64,000 nt of DNA from Turneriella parva DSM 21527. GTDB taxonomy: Bacteria; Spirochaetota; Leptospiria; Turneriellales; Turneriellaceae. Below the pieces are notes generated by a model, which was given only the letters and a program-made list of their open reading frames with translations, made no database searches and had not been told where the DNA came from. A program made the translations under genes and the position numbers. The DNA is taken from contig NC_018020.1 in NCBI RefSeq assembly GCF_000266885.1, positions 3,348,001-3,412,000 of the forward strand, written 5' to 3'. Position 1 is the stretch's first letter; each line of letters starts with the position of its first letter. Positions 35,143-43,948 of this stretch are shown here, one piece after another.

Positions 35143-35278
35143 AAGAGGAAGTCCGGTGAAAATCCGGCGCTGACCCGCAACCGTAATGGATAATCTTGTT
35201 TGGGGCCGCAGGCCCCAAACAAGATTATCCTAAGTCGGGAACTCTTGTTGCTGCACCCCGAGGACACGGGTGCAGCAG
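35143..35278 (+). promoter_or_regulatory. cobalamin riboswitch
   Basis: The conserved core is present: GGAAGTCCGGTGAAAATCCGG, then CTGACCCGCAACCGTAA, then TAAGTCGGGAAC. Outer pairing of AAGAG (35143-35147) with CTCTT (35242-35246) closes the aptamer. A 10-bp hairpin with arms TGCTGCACCC and GGGTGCAGCA (35249-35277) follows, with a nine-base loop that could form the kissing contact or act as expression platform. The variable arm between the core halves is a perfect 20-bp hairpin (35188-35230), unusually long and regular. It should switch off the downstream lipoprotein-receptor-lipoprotein genes when B12 is plentiful. Confidence 0.88.
35188..35230. repeat. 20-bp perfect palindrome inside the riboswitch
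   Basis: GGATAATCTTGTTTGGGGCC pairs perfectly with its complement across the loop GCA. It fills the peripheral arm of the aptamer and resembles in form the other perfect palindromes in this window. Confidence 0.85.
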
Positions 35279-35358
35279 CGAAAAGCTTTTGAAAAATCCA
35301 GCATTTCAGAAGCCAGCGGGCTCTATGGGGTTGATAATACAACCAACAGGGGCAGCAA

Positions 35359-36201
35359 ATGCAGAATCGAATCTCTTTTCTAATGGTGGGTAGCGCCCTC
35401 ATCGCATTCACGGTGCACTGCGCGCAGATCGAGAAAGAAGACACCAATAGCGGCAATGGCAACAGCAATTCTGTCGCGACAAGTGCGGCCAAGCCGGGTG
35501 TTTACCTGGCTGACCAGGTCGTCGAAGCACCGGGCAATACCGGCACGGGCTTTGGCAACACGAACCTTGTGATCAACGGCGTACGCGGCAGCGGCCTCAC
35601 AGCCGGCGGACTCGACGTCTATTCGCTCGAGAACACCGGTGCGACAACGCACATCGTGCTCGCCTGGAATGGCAAGAAGGTCAAGAATGTAGCGGGCGCC
35701 GACTTTGCCGTTTATGAGAACGCCTTCAATTCAACCCCGGGGCCCGGTCGGTTCATGGAACCGATGTTTGCAGAGGTCAGCAATGACAATGTGAACTATT
35801 GCGGTTTTGCACCAGACTTCACGAACACACCCGAAACGACTTATTCCAACGACCCCGGGCATTGGCTGCGTTTTGCGGGCAAGGCGCCTGTGGTCTACAA
35901 TGTTACGAATTCTGCCAATAATTTTACGGCTGCAGAACTCTTTACCGACGCGGATGCAGACGGTGAGGGTGATGTCGGTGGTGGAGATCTGTTTGATCTC
36001 GACAATCTCTCAGACAGCAACGCCTTTGCTACAGGCTGCACAACGCCGCTGCGCGATGAGTTACGCAGTAATGGCTTTCGCTATCTGCGATTGGTTTCAG
36101 CCGCAAGAAGGATTAACCCCGACACGGGTGCGGCTTTCGTGACCGATGCAATTTCGTCTGGGCCAGACATCGATGGCGCGGTAGCACGATCCGTTGAATA
36201 G
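35359..36201 (+). CDS. B12-regulated surface lipoprotein, LIC_13355-like
   Basis: A 280-residue lipoprotein with signal MQNRISFLMVGSALIAFTVHC (lipid on Cys near 21), a short Asn/Ser-rich spacer, and a beta-rich domain with AGADFAVYENAF and MEPMFAEVSNDNVNY. That pattern recalls the surface lipoproteins found beside B12 receptors, such as the Leptospira LIC_13355 group (from memory; not searched). It is the first gene after the cobalamin riboswitch, with GGGG seven bases before the ATG. The likely job is to capture or hand over cobalamin or a related corrinoid at the cell surface, inferred from context. Confidence 0.75.
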   Translation: MQNRISFLMVGSALIAFTVHCAQIEKEDTNSGNGNSNSVATSAAKPGVYLADQVVEAPGNTGTGFGNTNLVINGVRGSGLTAGGLDVYSLENTGATTHIVLAWNGKKVKNVAGADFAVYENAFNSTPGPGRFMEPMFAEVSNDNVNYCGFAPDFTNTPETTYSNDPGHWLRFAGKAPVVYNVTNSANNFTAAELFTDADADGEGDVGGGDLFDLDNLSDSNAFATGCTTPLRDELRSNGFRYLRLVSAARRINPDTGAAFVTDAISSGPDIDGAVARSVE

Positions 36202-38191
36202 AAGCGCAACGGCCGGCTGCCTGCTCTTTGCGCTGGTATCCTTGAGCCAGAACGTTCACGGCGATGAAGCAGAAGAATTGCGGGTGCAGGCGAAACTCAA
36301 ACGCATTAAACCGATTCGTCTGATATCCTCATCGGATGCGCGGGCAGCCGGCAGTTACCGGGAGATACCTCTTGCAACCGCCGCTGAAGCGCCGCTGTCA
36401 GAACGGGCTTCCGATGTTTTGCAAAAGCAAACGGGAGTGCAGGTGAACCGTGCCGGGGCGCCCGGTACGCAGAGCGTGCTCGCGATCAGGGGCATGAGCC
36501 CCGATCAGGTTGAATATTTCATTGAAGGTGTGCCGCTGCCGAGGCCACTCGCGACGCCGCCAAATCTCGAGATGCTGCCGCTGCCGCTTTTTTCAGCCGT
36601 CGATATCTATCCGTCATTTGTGCCGTCGCATTTGCCCGGTGCCAATATCGGCGGAGCCCTGAATTTTCGGCTGCTGCGGCCTGAAGGCGAGTCGGCACGC
36701 TATCTGACGCAGGTATCACAGAATTCACTGCTCGGCACCTCTGTTATCGCGGCCCGGCAGACAGGCAGTTCGCTCAACTTTGTTTCGTTCGAACAGAGCC
36801 GCAATCGCTACGAATACGTTTCTAACAATGGTACCCCTGAGAACCGGTCAGACGACCGTGTTTTGCAGCGGCTCAATGAAGATTTTACGCGGGCGGGCTA
36901 TACGGGTTTTGGCACGCTTGCTGCAGGTAAATGGCAAATTGCCGGCCTCGCTGATTTCTACCATAGCGACCGGGGAATCCCCGGCGTGCAGAATTTGCCG
37001 ATAGAATCGGCCCGGCGCAGCGAGCAGCGCATGAGCGGCGCGGTAAAGGCCGCACGACCGCTCAGCGAAACCCTGAACGTGCAGCTCATCGCTACAACCT
37101 CGTTCGACCGCTCTGAACTGACCGACCCAAAGCGCGAACTCATCGCGGCTACCCGTCAACTGTCTGAATCACCGCAATTGCTCGCTGGGGCTTCGCTGGC
37201 ATTTCGCACCAACACAGTCGATGCCGCTGTGCACACCCGGGCCAAGTACCAGTCTATCGCGGTCGATCGTGGCAATATCGCTGCGCGCCATGAAGGGCAG
37301 GGCACAGCAAACGCCGCCTATGATACAAGTCTCTTTCGTGTCGCCGCGCAGACGGGTTTTACGGCAACCCAGGACAACGCCGCGCAGAATGCGTTTTACG
37401 CATCGCGTGAGACCGTTTTTAGCACAACGGGTGTCAGCGCCTCGGGCTTTGTTGCGCTGCGTCCGCTGGCCCTCTTTGACGCCTCGGCTGACCGCAGCGC
37501 GCTCGAAGTTTATGCCCAGGCCACGAGTGCCTTTAGAAGCCCGACGCTTTATGAGCGCTTCGGCGACGGACTGTTCGTTACGGCCTCTGAATTTCTGCGC
37601 AGCGAGCGTGCAATTACGAATGCCGCAGGTGTGCGCGGGGCTCTAAATTGTCCGGCGAGTATCATCTGTTCATGGCGCAGCGAAGCGTGGCTTACCGGTG
37701 CGAAAGACTTTATTCTTTTCACACAGAACTCGTCGCGTACGCTTATCGCGGTCAACGCGTCGAGCGCGCAGATCGCGGGTCTCGAAAACGAAGTGCAGCT
37801 TCACCTGCCTGAGAAATTCTTGCTCTCGCTGCGATACACCTATCTCGATGCGCGTGACTATGGCAGCATACCCTATTATCAGGATAAATACCTGCCGTTC
37901 AGACCGAGGCACCACGCAGTGGCGACGCTCACGCTGCTCTTTGGCCAGCTGCGATCGATTACGTCGGCCGAATTTCGGGGCGCAGTCTTTCGCGATCGCT
38001 ACAACAGTTATGGTTTCTATTTGCCGTCGAAGATACTCGTCGACAGCGGTATCGACTATACGCTGAGCTCAGGTGCGACGCATATTCTGAATTTTACCGT
38101 TAAGAATATCACCGATGATCGCGAAACCGACTTCATCGGCTACCCGCTGCCCGGCAGGTATTATCTTGTAAGATGGACGGCTCAATACTGA
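36194..38191 (+). CDS. TonB-dependent receptor, probable cobalamin transporter (BtuB-like)
   Basis: A 665-residue outer-membrane receptor. After a signal peptide (to about residue 24) there is a plug domain: ASDVLQKQTGVQVNRAGAPG, SVLAIRGMSPDQVEYFIEGVPL, then GANIGGALNFR. A 22-strand-type barrel follows. It probably imports vitamin B12, based on the riboswitch in front of the operon and the receptor family. The start is a TTG at 36194 that overlaps the end of the lipoprotein gene. The final strand ends YLVRWTAQY, with an aromatic last residue as usual. No tonB or ABC transporter gene is in the window. Confidence 0.88.
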   Translation: MNRSATAGCLLFALVSLSQNVHGDEAEELRVQAKLKRIKPIRLISSSDARAAGSYREIPLATAAEAPLSERASDVLQKQTGVQVNRAGAPGTQSVLAIRGMSPDQVEYFIEGVPLPRPLATPPNLEMLPLPLFSAVDIYPSFVPSHLPGANIGGALNFRLLRPEGESARYLTQVSQNSLLGTSVIAARQTGSSLNFVSFEQSRNRYEYVSNNGTPENRSDDRVLQRLNEDFTRAGYTGFGTLAAGKWQIAGLADFYHSDRGIPGVQNLPIESARRSEQRMSGAVKAARPLSETLNVQLIATTSFDRSELTDPKRELIAATRQLSESPQLLAGASLAFRTNTVDAAVHTRAKYQSIAVDRGNIAARHEGQGTANAAYDTSLFRVAAQTGFTATQDNAAQNAFYASRETVFSTTGVSASGFVALRPLALFDASADRSALEVYAQATSAFRSPTLYERFGDGLFVTASEFLRSERAITNAAGVRGALNCPASIICSWRSEAWLTGAKDFILFTQNSSRTLIAVNASSAQIAGLENEVQLHLPEKFLLSLRYTYLDARDYGSIPYYQDKYLPFRPRHHAVATLTLLFGQLRSITSAEFRGAVFRDRYNSYGFYLPSKILVDSGIDYTLSSGATHILNFTVKNITDDRETDFIGYPLPGRYYLVRWTAQY

Positions 38192-39318
38192 TGCAAAGGC
38201 GCAGAATGGTCAATAATTTCGCGTGTGCTGTGCTGATTTTTCTGGGGGCATGCGCTGATTTTGAGCGCCCGCAGAAGCCCGATGCGCCGGCGAGCGGCGT
38301 TGTGCTTGCGGTCGGCTCCGATTTTTCTACGGGCTTTCTGAGCGCGGTCGACCCTGCAGGCTCGAAAGCGTACCGGGATATCGTACCCATTTACCAGGAT
38401 TCAGGCGTGCACTACGATTCTGCTTCTGTGGCGTCATTCGTCTTGCAACGCCTCGGAGCAGATTCAGTCATGCGCGTGGACCATAGTTCAGGGTACATGA
38501 TTCAATATGAGGTTTCACTCGGTTCAAAGCTGAATCCTCAAAGTATTGCATTCTTGCCCGGTGGACTTTTCGCTGTTTCTTACTTTAATGCGAACCACAT
38601 CGACATTCGCAGCCGAAATTCTGGCGCGCTATCAGCACAGATCGGTATTTCGGCTTATGCCGACGGCGACGGGTATGCCGAAGCCGGCGACATGCTCTAC
38701 CACGCGGGATTCTTATACGTAGCGGTACAAAGGCTTGCGCGAAATGCAACCGATGCGCTTTGGCCGCCCGAAGGTACAAGTTACCTATTGAAAATTGACG
38801 TCTCAAACTATGCAGTCGTGGCCACAACGCTCTCGCATACGAATCCGATTTCGCGCCTGCATTACAATGCTGCGCGCAATTCCATCATCTTTGCCGCCGC
38901 GGGCAGATTCGCCGCCAACTACCAGCTCGATGGTGCCTGCCTGGAATTCTCGGTGGCTTCGGGTGCTCTGCTCGCTCCGCTGATATCTGAAGCGCAGGCA
39001 GGTTACGAGATTGCGGATTGTGAATTAACTGCCGGCGGTCAGGGAATTTTCATTGGCTACGATGCAGGGTTAAACAGCATCTTTGGTTCGTTCAACACGA
39101 CCACGCCGGCGGTAACGGGTGTCGCCGCGTTCTTGAATCGCAATAATGGTGGTTACCTTGCGGGCTTTTTGCTGCACTCAAACGGCAATGTCTACCTGGC
39201 AGACCGCAATATTTTTCAGCCGGGCGTTCGTATTTTCGACGGGGTCTCGCTCAATGAGCTCACGACCAAGGCGCTCAGCGTCGGTTTGCCGCCGCTGAGC
39301 CTGGAAGAAGTGCCTTGA
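38191..39318 (+). CDS. propeller-like surface lipoprotein of the B12 operon
   Basis: A lipoprotein of about 375 residues; the start at 38191 overlaps the receptor stop (TGATG) and gives a signal ending FLGAC, lipid near residue 20. The rest has repeated beta units of about 45 residues (NPQSIAFLPGGLFAVSYFNANHIDIR, GDMLYHAGFLYVAVQRL, NSIIFAAAGRF), which suggests a beta-propeller. In Bacteroides, the propeller lipoprotein BtuG sits on BtuB and captures B12. This protein has the same position, so an analogous role is likely, though the sequence relation is not established. Confidence 0.7.
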   Translation: MQRRRMVNNFACAVLIFLGACADFERPQKPDAPASGVVLAVGSDFSTGFLSAVDPAGSKAYRDIVPIYQDSGVHYDSASVASFVLQRLGADSVMRVDHSSGYMIQYEVSLGSKLNPQSIAFLPGGLFAVSYFNANHIDIRSRNSGALSAQIGISAYADGDGYAEAGDMLYHAGFLYVAVQRLARNATDALWPPEGTSYLLKIDVSNYAVVATTLSHTNPISRLHYNAARNSIIFAAAGRFAANYQLDGACLEFSVASGALLAPLISEAQAGYEIADCELTAGGQGIFIGYDAGLNSIFGSFNTTTPAVTGVAAFLNRNNGGYLAGFLLHSNGNVYLADRNIFQPGVRIFDGVSLNELTTKALSVGLPPLSLEEVP

Positions 39319-39323
39319 GCGAT

Positions 39324-39809
39324 CTATGAATATTTGATGCCGACTTTGCGAAAAATAAAGCCGAGCAACCAGGCAGGCCCGATCAGCAAGAACTGCAGGT
39401 CTTTAAAGAATGACGGCTTTTTGCCTTCGATCTTATGGCCGATGAACTGGCCGATCCAGGCGATGACGAAGAGCGTCAGACAGGTTACCCAAAGCGGAGC
39501 GAGCTCGATCTTGGCAACCTCGCGCACACCAAAGAGCATCGCCACCGAAATTACCGTCATACCCAAAAACATCATGAATGACAGGCGCAGGTAGAAAAGC
39601 CCGGCGAGCAGGACGACGACCCCTGCCCAGTTCGCGAACACCTGAATGCTTTCAGGCGCCCAGTTAAAGAGCCCTGCCGTGGGTATTGCCGCCAGCAGGC
39701 CCAATACGCAGAACAGAATCGTCGGCACGCAGATCCAATGGATCAGCTTGTTGGTCTTATTGCGGTGGCTCTCACCATATTCTTCAAGCCATTGGTCGAT
39801 TGTTTTCAT
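39324..39809 (-). CDS. Mpo1-like (DUF962) membrane protein
   Basis: A 161-residue protein of the DUF962/Mpo1-like family. The hallmark TIDQWLEEYGESHRNKTNKLIHWICVP is at the N-terminus, followed by four or five membrane helices, with the metal-binding type motif GQFIGHKIEGKKPSFFKD before the last helix. The yeast member is an iron-dependent dioxygenase acting on 2-hydroxy fatty acids; whether the bacterial protein does the same is unknown. The ATG at 39807-39809 gives the family start. It converges on the B12 lipoprotein gene. Confidence 0.85.
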   Translation of the reverse strand: MKTIDQWLEEYGESHRNKTNKLIHWICVPTILFCVLGLLAAIPTAGLFNWAPESIQVFANWAGVVVLLAGLFYLRLSFMMFLGMTVISVAMLFGVREVAKIELAPLWVTCLTLFVIAWIGQFIGHKIEGKKPSFFKDLQFLLIGPAWLLGFIFRKVGIKYS

Positions 39810-39862
39810 GCCCGATGTTGCCGAGCCAAAGCTCAGCGTCAAATCAAATTGGGGCAGCGGGG

Positions 39863-40073
39863 GTGACTCGGCGGGAACTCGCGAAGCCAGAACAACGGGC
39901 GATATTTTTTCGCACTTTTCGGCGCGATTTCGCCGAGAGGCGAAAAATCGGCGAGAATTCTGGCGTCCTCGCCACTTGCAGAGCGAATCGCTACCGATTC
40001 GCGGGGGAATTTCCGCCGATTAGCGCCGAAAATTGCGGAAAATAATCGCACCAGCGAGTTCCCGCCGAGTCAC
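39863..40073. repeat. about 210-bp structured repeat element, copy 1
   Basis: Bounded by the perfect terminal inverted repeats GTGACTCGGCGGGAACTCGC and GCGAGTTCCCGCCGAGTCAC. Internal hairpins include TTCGCC-GAGA-GGCGAA and GCGAATCG-CTAC-CGATTCGC. It lies between the Mpo1-like gene start and the ppk stop, 8 bases from the latter. It is in the opposite orientation to copies 2 and 3. Confidence 0.9.
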
Positions 40074-40081
40074 GGGAAGCG

Positions 40082-42220
40082 TTACTTGCGCGGGTTCTTG
40101 ACTTTGCGCAGGTGCTTGGTTTTCGCCAGGGCGGCCTTCTGCTCTTCTTGCGATGACCGGCATTCATCGATAAACACGCGCTGCGCGTTGACTGCATCTT
40201 TAGCCTCAGGGCGAAGGCGGCTGTAATTGCCGGTTGCATCGAGAACCCGGGCTGAATCGTTGTCGTTGAGGTAGACCTGAAGAATATTCTGAATTATTTT
40301 TTCTTTAATATGTTTGTTCTCAATGGGAAAAGCAATCTCAACGCGGCGAATAAAGTTTCGGGGCATCCAGTCGGCGCTCATCAGATAGACCTGCGGGTCG
40401 CCGCCATTCTGCGCGACGAGAATGCGGCTGTGCTCGAGCAGCCGGCCCACGACACTGCGCACCCTGATGTTTTCAGAGACTCCCGCGATACCGGGTCGCA
40501 GGCAGCAGATGCCGCGCACGACCAGATCGATCTGAACTCCCGCCTGCGAAGCGCGGTAGAGTTCGTCGATCACCTCACGGTCTACGAGGGAATTCATCTT
40601 GGCAATCAGACGGCCTTTTTTGCCGCCTTGCGCATGCGTGATTTCGCGGCGTATCATTTTGAGCACAAGCGCCTTGAGGTTACCGGGCGCTGTTGAGAGC
40701 TTTTGCATCGCTGGCAATTTTGAGTATCCGGTGATCGAATTAAAAAGATGGGTAGCATCTTGCGCGATCGCCTTGTCGACGGTAATAAGGCTGAGGTCGG
40801 TGTATATTCTCGCTGTGGCGGAGTTATAGTTACCCGTCGACATGTGCACGTAGCGAACGATCTTGTTCGCTTCTTTGCGCACAATCAGCGCGACTTTGCA
40901 GTGCGTCTTAAAACCGATGAGGCCATAAACCACATGAACGCCTTCGTCTTCCATGCGTTTGGCCCACTGTATGTTGGTCTCTTCGTCGAAGCGGGCTCTC
41001 AGCTCTACCAGCGCGGTGACTTGTTTGCCATTGCGCGCGGCGCGAATCAGCGCGTCGACGATTCGCGATTTCACGCCGGTGCGGTAGAGGGTAATTTTAA
41101 TACCAAGCACGGTTGCATCGTCCGATGCCGCCTGAATGAGATCTTCAACGAGCGCGAACGAATGAAACGGATGGTGCAGCAAAACATCGCCCGCGCGAAT
41201 CAGCGAAAATAAATCGGCCGGCCGGTCGTATTTGAATGGCGCTATCGGTGTAAAGGGCTTGAAGGTTTCATTTGCCACGAGCGGGTCATCGAGAATTGCC
41301 TTCAGCCCCGCAAAAGGCAGCTGGCCATGGCAGGTATAGACGTCGTCAGCTTCGAGCTCGAGTGCTTCGGTGAGCCTCGAGACGATTTCTGCCGGCATGG
41401 TGTCGCGCACCTCTAAGCGAACCGCCGCACCTTTTTCACGGCGGCGCAACTCAAGCTGAACGATCTTCATGAGACTTTCTCCCTCGTCTTCTTCGATCAC
41501 GAGGTCTGAGTCGCGGGTAAGCCTGAAAGCATGCGTTTCGACGACTTCGAAACCCTTAAACATGCGGTGCGAAAAGAGTTCAATGATGTCTTCGAGGTAA
41601 AGGTAGTGTCGTTCGTTCGGCTTTTCGCTAACGAGAAACAGCCTCGGCAGCACTGAGGGTATCTGCACGACGGCGAAATAGTCGGGAGAGTCGGCCTTGT
41701 TCTTGCGCCTCAGAGTCACTGCCAGATTGACCGAGCGGTTCGCAAGCCTCGGAAAAGGGTGCCCCATGTCGATTGCCAGAGGGGTTAAAATCGGAAATAT
41801 CTCGGTGTCAAAGTATCGCCTGACGGCACCCATCTCGGCGGCAGTCAGGTGCTCTGCGCTTTTCAGATGAATACCCCGTTCGGCGCAAGCAGGTAGCAGC
41901 ACCTTGTTCATTAGCTGGTAGGCATTCTCGAAATAATCCGCGACGCCGGTGTGAATCTTTTTCAGCACCTCGTGCACCTGCATGCCGTCGGCGTTTTCGA
42001 CATCGATGTCGTTAAAGAGCTTCTGCTTGAGGCCCGCGACCCGCACCATAAAGAATTCGTCGAGGTTCGTTTCCGTAATCAGAAGAAAGCGCAGGCGCTC
42101 GACAAGCGGGTTCGATTCATCGAGCGCCTCTTCGAGTACACGCTCGTTAAATTTGAGCCATGACAGCTCGCGGTTGATATAGTGCTCCGGAGCAAAGTCG
42201 ATGCGCGGTGGTTTTTCCAT
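40082..42220 (-). CDS. ppk1: polyphosphate kinase 1
   Basis: Makes polyphosphate from ATP reversibly, at the inner side of the membrane. It has 712 residues with all four PPK1 regions: the N-terminal YINRELSWLKFNERVLEEA, the head domain, and the two phospholipase D-like catalytic domains. The phosphorylated histidine is in RYVHMSTGNYNSATARIYTD; another conserved stretch is ALVELRARFDEETNIQWAKRMEDEGVHVVYG. The carotenoid oxygenase gene lies upstream with a three-base gap, so both may be transcribed together. Confidence 0.95.
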   Translation of the reverse strand: MEKPPRIDFAPEHYINRELSWLKFNERVLEEALDESNPLVERLRFLLITETNLDEFFMVRVAGLKQKLFNDIDVENADGMQVHEVLKKIHTGVADYFENAYQLMNKVLLPACAERGIHLKSAEHLTAAEMGAVRRYFDTEIFPILTPLAIDMGHPFPRLANRSVNLAVTLRRKNKADSPDYFAVVQIPSVLPRLFLVSEKPNERHYLYLEDIIELFSHRMFKGFEVVETHAFRLTRDSDLVIEEDEGESLMKIVQLELRRREKGAAVRLEVRDTMPAEIVSRLTEALELEADDVYTCHGQLPFAGLKAILDDPLVANETFKPFTPIAPFKYDRPADLFSLIRAGDVLLHHPFHSFALVEDLIQAASDDATVLGIKITLYRTGVKSRIVDALIRAARNGKQVTALVELRARFDEETNIQWAKRMEDEGVHVVYGLIGFKTHCKVALIVRKEANKIVRYVHMSTGNYNSATARIYTDLSLITVDKAIAQDATHLFNSITGYSKLPAMQKLSTAPGNLKALVLKMIRREITHAQGGKKGRLIAKMNSLVDREVIDELYRASQAGVQIDLVVRGICCLRPGIAGVSENIRVRSVVGRLLEHSRILVAQNGGDPQVYLMSADWMPRNFIRRVEIAFPIENKHIKEKIIQNILQVYLNDNDSARVLDATGNYSRLRPEAKDAVNAQRVFIDECRSSQEEQKAALAKTKHLRKVKNPRK

Positions 42221-42223
42221 TTC

Positions 42224-43810
42224 TCAGTTGCGGTGCTGCCGCCAGGTGCCGTGAAAACCATAGGGAACACGGTGCGGCAGCCAGATTTCGCAGAGCGGCT
42301 TTTTATCGGGTTTTGCTACGTCGAAAACCGCAAGGTAAGAACGGTTGTCTTCGGTTGAGTAAATAAGGTTCAGCAGGTAACCTTTGCGCTCGCCCGGTTT
42401 GCCCGTGGGAACAAAAATCGGCTCCCCGCCAAAATGCCCGCGCGGAAAATCATGAATATCTGCTTTGACCTTACCCCGGCTGAGCTCGTAGCTCACCTGA
42501 CCGTCGAAAATACCCGCGGCCGAGCTGTTATTGCCCGACGCGCTGGCCGCAAAACTGTGCTCGTATTTTTCGCCCACGAGGCGGGGATCAATCACGGGAA
42601 ATTCTGCATAGTGCTCGCTGTGTAAAACCTGCGTCTCGGTTTTGCCCGAAGCGAGATCGATGCGAAAGCGCGTCAGGTAACCGTTGTTTGCCTGTTCGAA
42701 AAGCTCGGCGCGTATTTCAGTGTCGCTGCCCATCAGCGGTACCCGCTCGTAACGAATTGCATCCACAACGATCGCCTTGCCGTCTTCGTATGCGTTGGCG
42801 TAGTGGTACACATAACCCACCGGCAGTTCGAACCTGCGCAGCGACGCGGTATCGCCATCTTTGTTCATGACGATGACAGATGCTCCCTTTTCGGGCTGCC
42901 ATTCGGCGATGCGGCCCCTGCGTATCGAGGCAAGCGAAGTGACTGCGGGAAAAACCGGCACAACAGCATAATTGCGCGTAATGGCAAAATCGTGAATCAT
43001 CGCCGCGTAATCGGTTTCGACTGCCGTGCGGCTGACAAGTTTACCATGGGGATTAATCACGTAATATTCGAGTCTGGGCCCGCCCGCGACCCGGTAGCCA
43101 AAAGCATACAGGTATCCCGTCTGCGGGTCAGTCTTCGGGTGCGCCGTGAAGGGTGCCATAAACCCCGCGTCGAATTTCTCAAAACCTTCGCTCGCGAGGG
43201 TTGTGGGCTGCAGGCGAATTGGCGGGCTGCTTTCGACCAGAGCGAAAAGTTCTTCGCGAAACGCGAGTACTGAAGTGTTTGCCTTGGCAATGAGGCGCGT
43301 GTAGGCATCGGCGTTCTTGTCACGGATCAGACCGGAGATCAATGAAATGAGGTTACCGCCGACGAGCTGCAGATTCGCAAGCATATTCGTGCGTTGCCCG
43401 AGAAAGAGATTACGCCCCGCGCGGCGTTCGAGCTCAAGCGTCGGCGTGGCAACATAGCGGTTCAGATACGAGACTTCACCGCGCTGCAGGTGAAAGGCGT
43501 GCAGCATGCCGTCGCCGAGAAACCAATGGTAAAACGGGCCCGGCTCAAACTGCGGGTTGGGGCCATTGCGGTAGAAGCTTCCGTTGAGGTCGCGCGGTAC
43601 CTTGCCCCGAATCTCGAATTGCCGGGTCTTCGCCAGATTAAATTCATGTCGCAAAGGAGCAAAATTACCTTCGAGAAAAAGATTGGCGGGTGCTGTCGGC
43701 ATGCGTTTCGCGTGCGAATTCGCCTTCGGCACGTCGATTGATTTACCGACGAAACGCTGCTCGTTTTCAGCGGCAGAAGCGCCAGAGGTGTCCTTGCCAG
43801 AAACCAACAT
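42224..43810 (-). CDS. carotenoid cleavage oxygenase family protein
   Basis: Non-haem iron enzyme of the carotenoid oxygenase (RPE65-like) family, 528 residues if the ATG at 43810 is used. Typical stretches are GSFYRNGPNPQFEP, FLGDGMLHAFHL, FTAHPKTDPQTG, MIHDFAITRNYAV, YHYANAYEDG and the C-terminal PYGFHGTW; the four iron-binding histidines lie in the last five. It likely splits a carotenoid or related polyene. The start is uncertain: the ATG at 43810 is inside a perfect inverted repeat and lacks a ribosome binding site; an in-frame ATG at 43702 would give a 492-residue protein. ppk1 follows. Confidence 0.88.
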   Translation of the reverse strand: MLVSGKDTSGASAAENEQRFVGKSIDVPKANSHAKRMPTAPANLFLEGNFAPLRHEFNLAKTRQFEIRGKVPRDLNGSFYRNGPNPQFEPGPFYHWFLGDGMLHAFHLQRGEVSYLNRYVATPTLELERRAGRNLFLGQRTNMLANLQLVGGNLISLISGLIRDKNADAYTRLIAKANTSVLAFREELFALVESSPPIRLQPTTLASEGFEKFDAGFMAPFTAHPKTDPQTGYLYAFGYRVAGGPRLEYYVINPHGKLVSRTAVETDYAAMIHDFAITRNYAVVPVFPAVTSLASIRRGRIAEWQPEKGASVIVMNKDGDTASLRRFELPVGYVYHYANAYEDGKAIVVDAIRYERVPLMGSDTEIRAELFEQANNGYLTRFRIDLASGKTETQVLHSEHYAEFPVIDPRLVGEKYEHSFAASASGNNSSAAGIFDGQVSYELSRGKVKADIHDFPRGHFGGEPIFVPTGKPGERKGYLLNLIYSTEDNRSYLAVFDVAKPDKKPLCEIWLPHRVPYGFHGTWRQHRN

Positions 43811-43833
43811 TTCGTGATTTGACGAAATGTTGG
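43804..43833. promoter_or_regulatory. perfect 12-bp inverted repeat over the carotenoid oxygenase start
   Basis: CCAACATTTCGT (43804-43815), a six-base centre, then ACGAAATGTTGG (43822-43833). The annotated start codon is in the left arm. This looks like an operator for a dimeric regulator or an mRNA hairpin. Confidence 0.55.
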
Positions 43834-43948
43834 GGCGACCGTCGCTGTCGAGTCATTTCATAATTCACGCAGGTGGGATTTTTAGGCCTCATGCCACATC
43901 TGCCCAAGAACTGTTTGAACCTCTGTTTCTGTTCTGCAATCAGTCCCC

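Noticed and set aside
39839-40045. Several overlapping open frames on both strands across the 210-bp element
   Set aside because: None is conserved between the three copies; the openness follows from the inverted-repeat structure.
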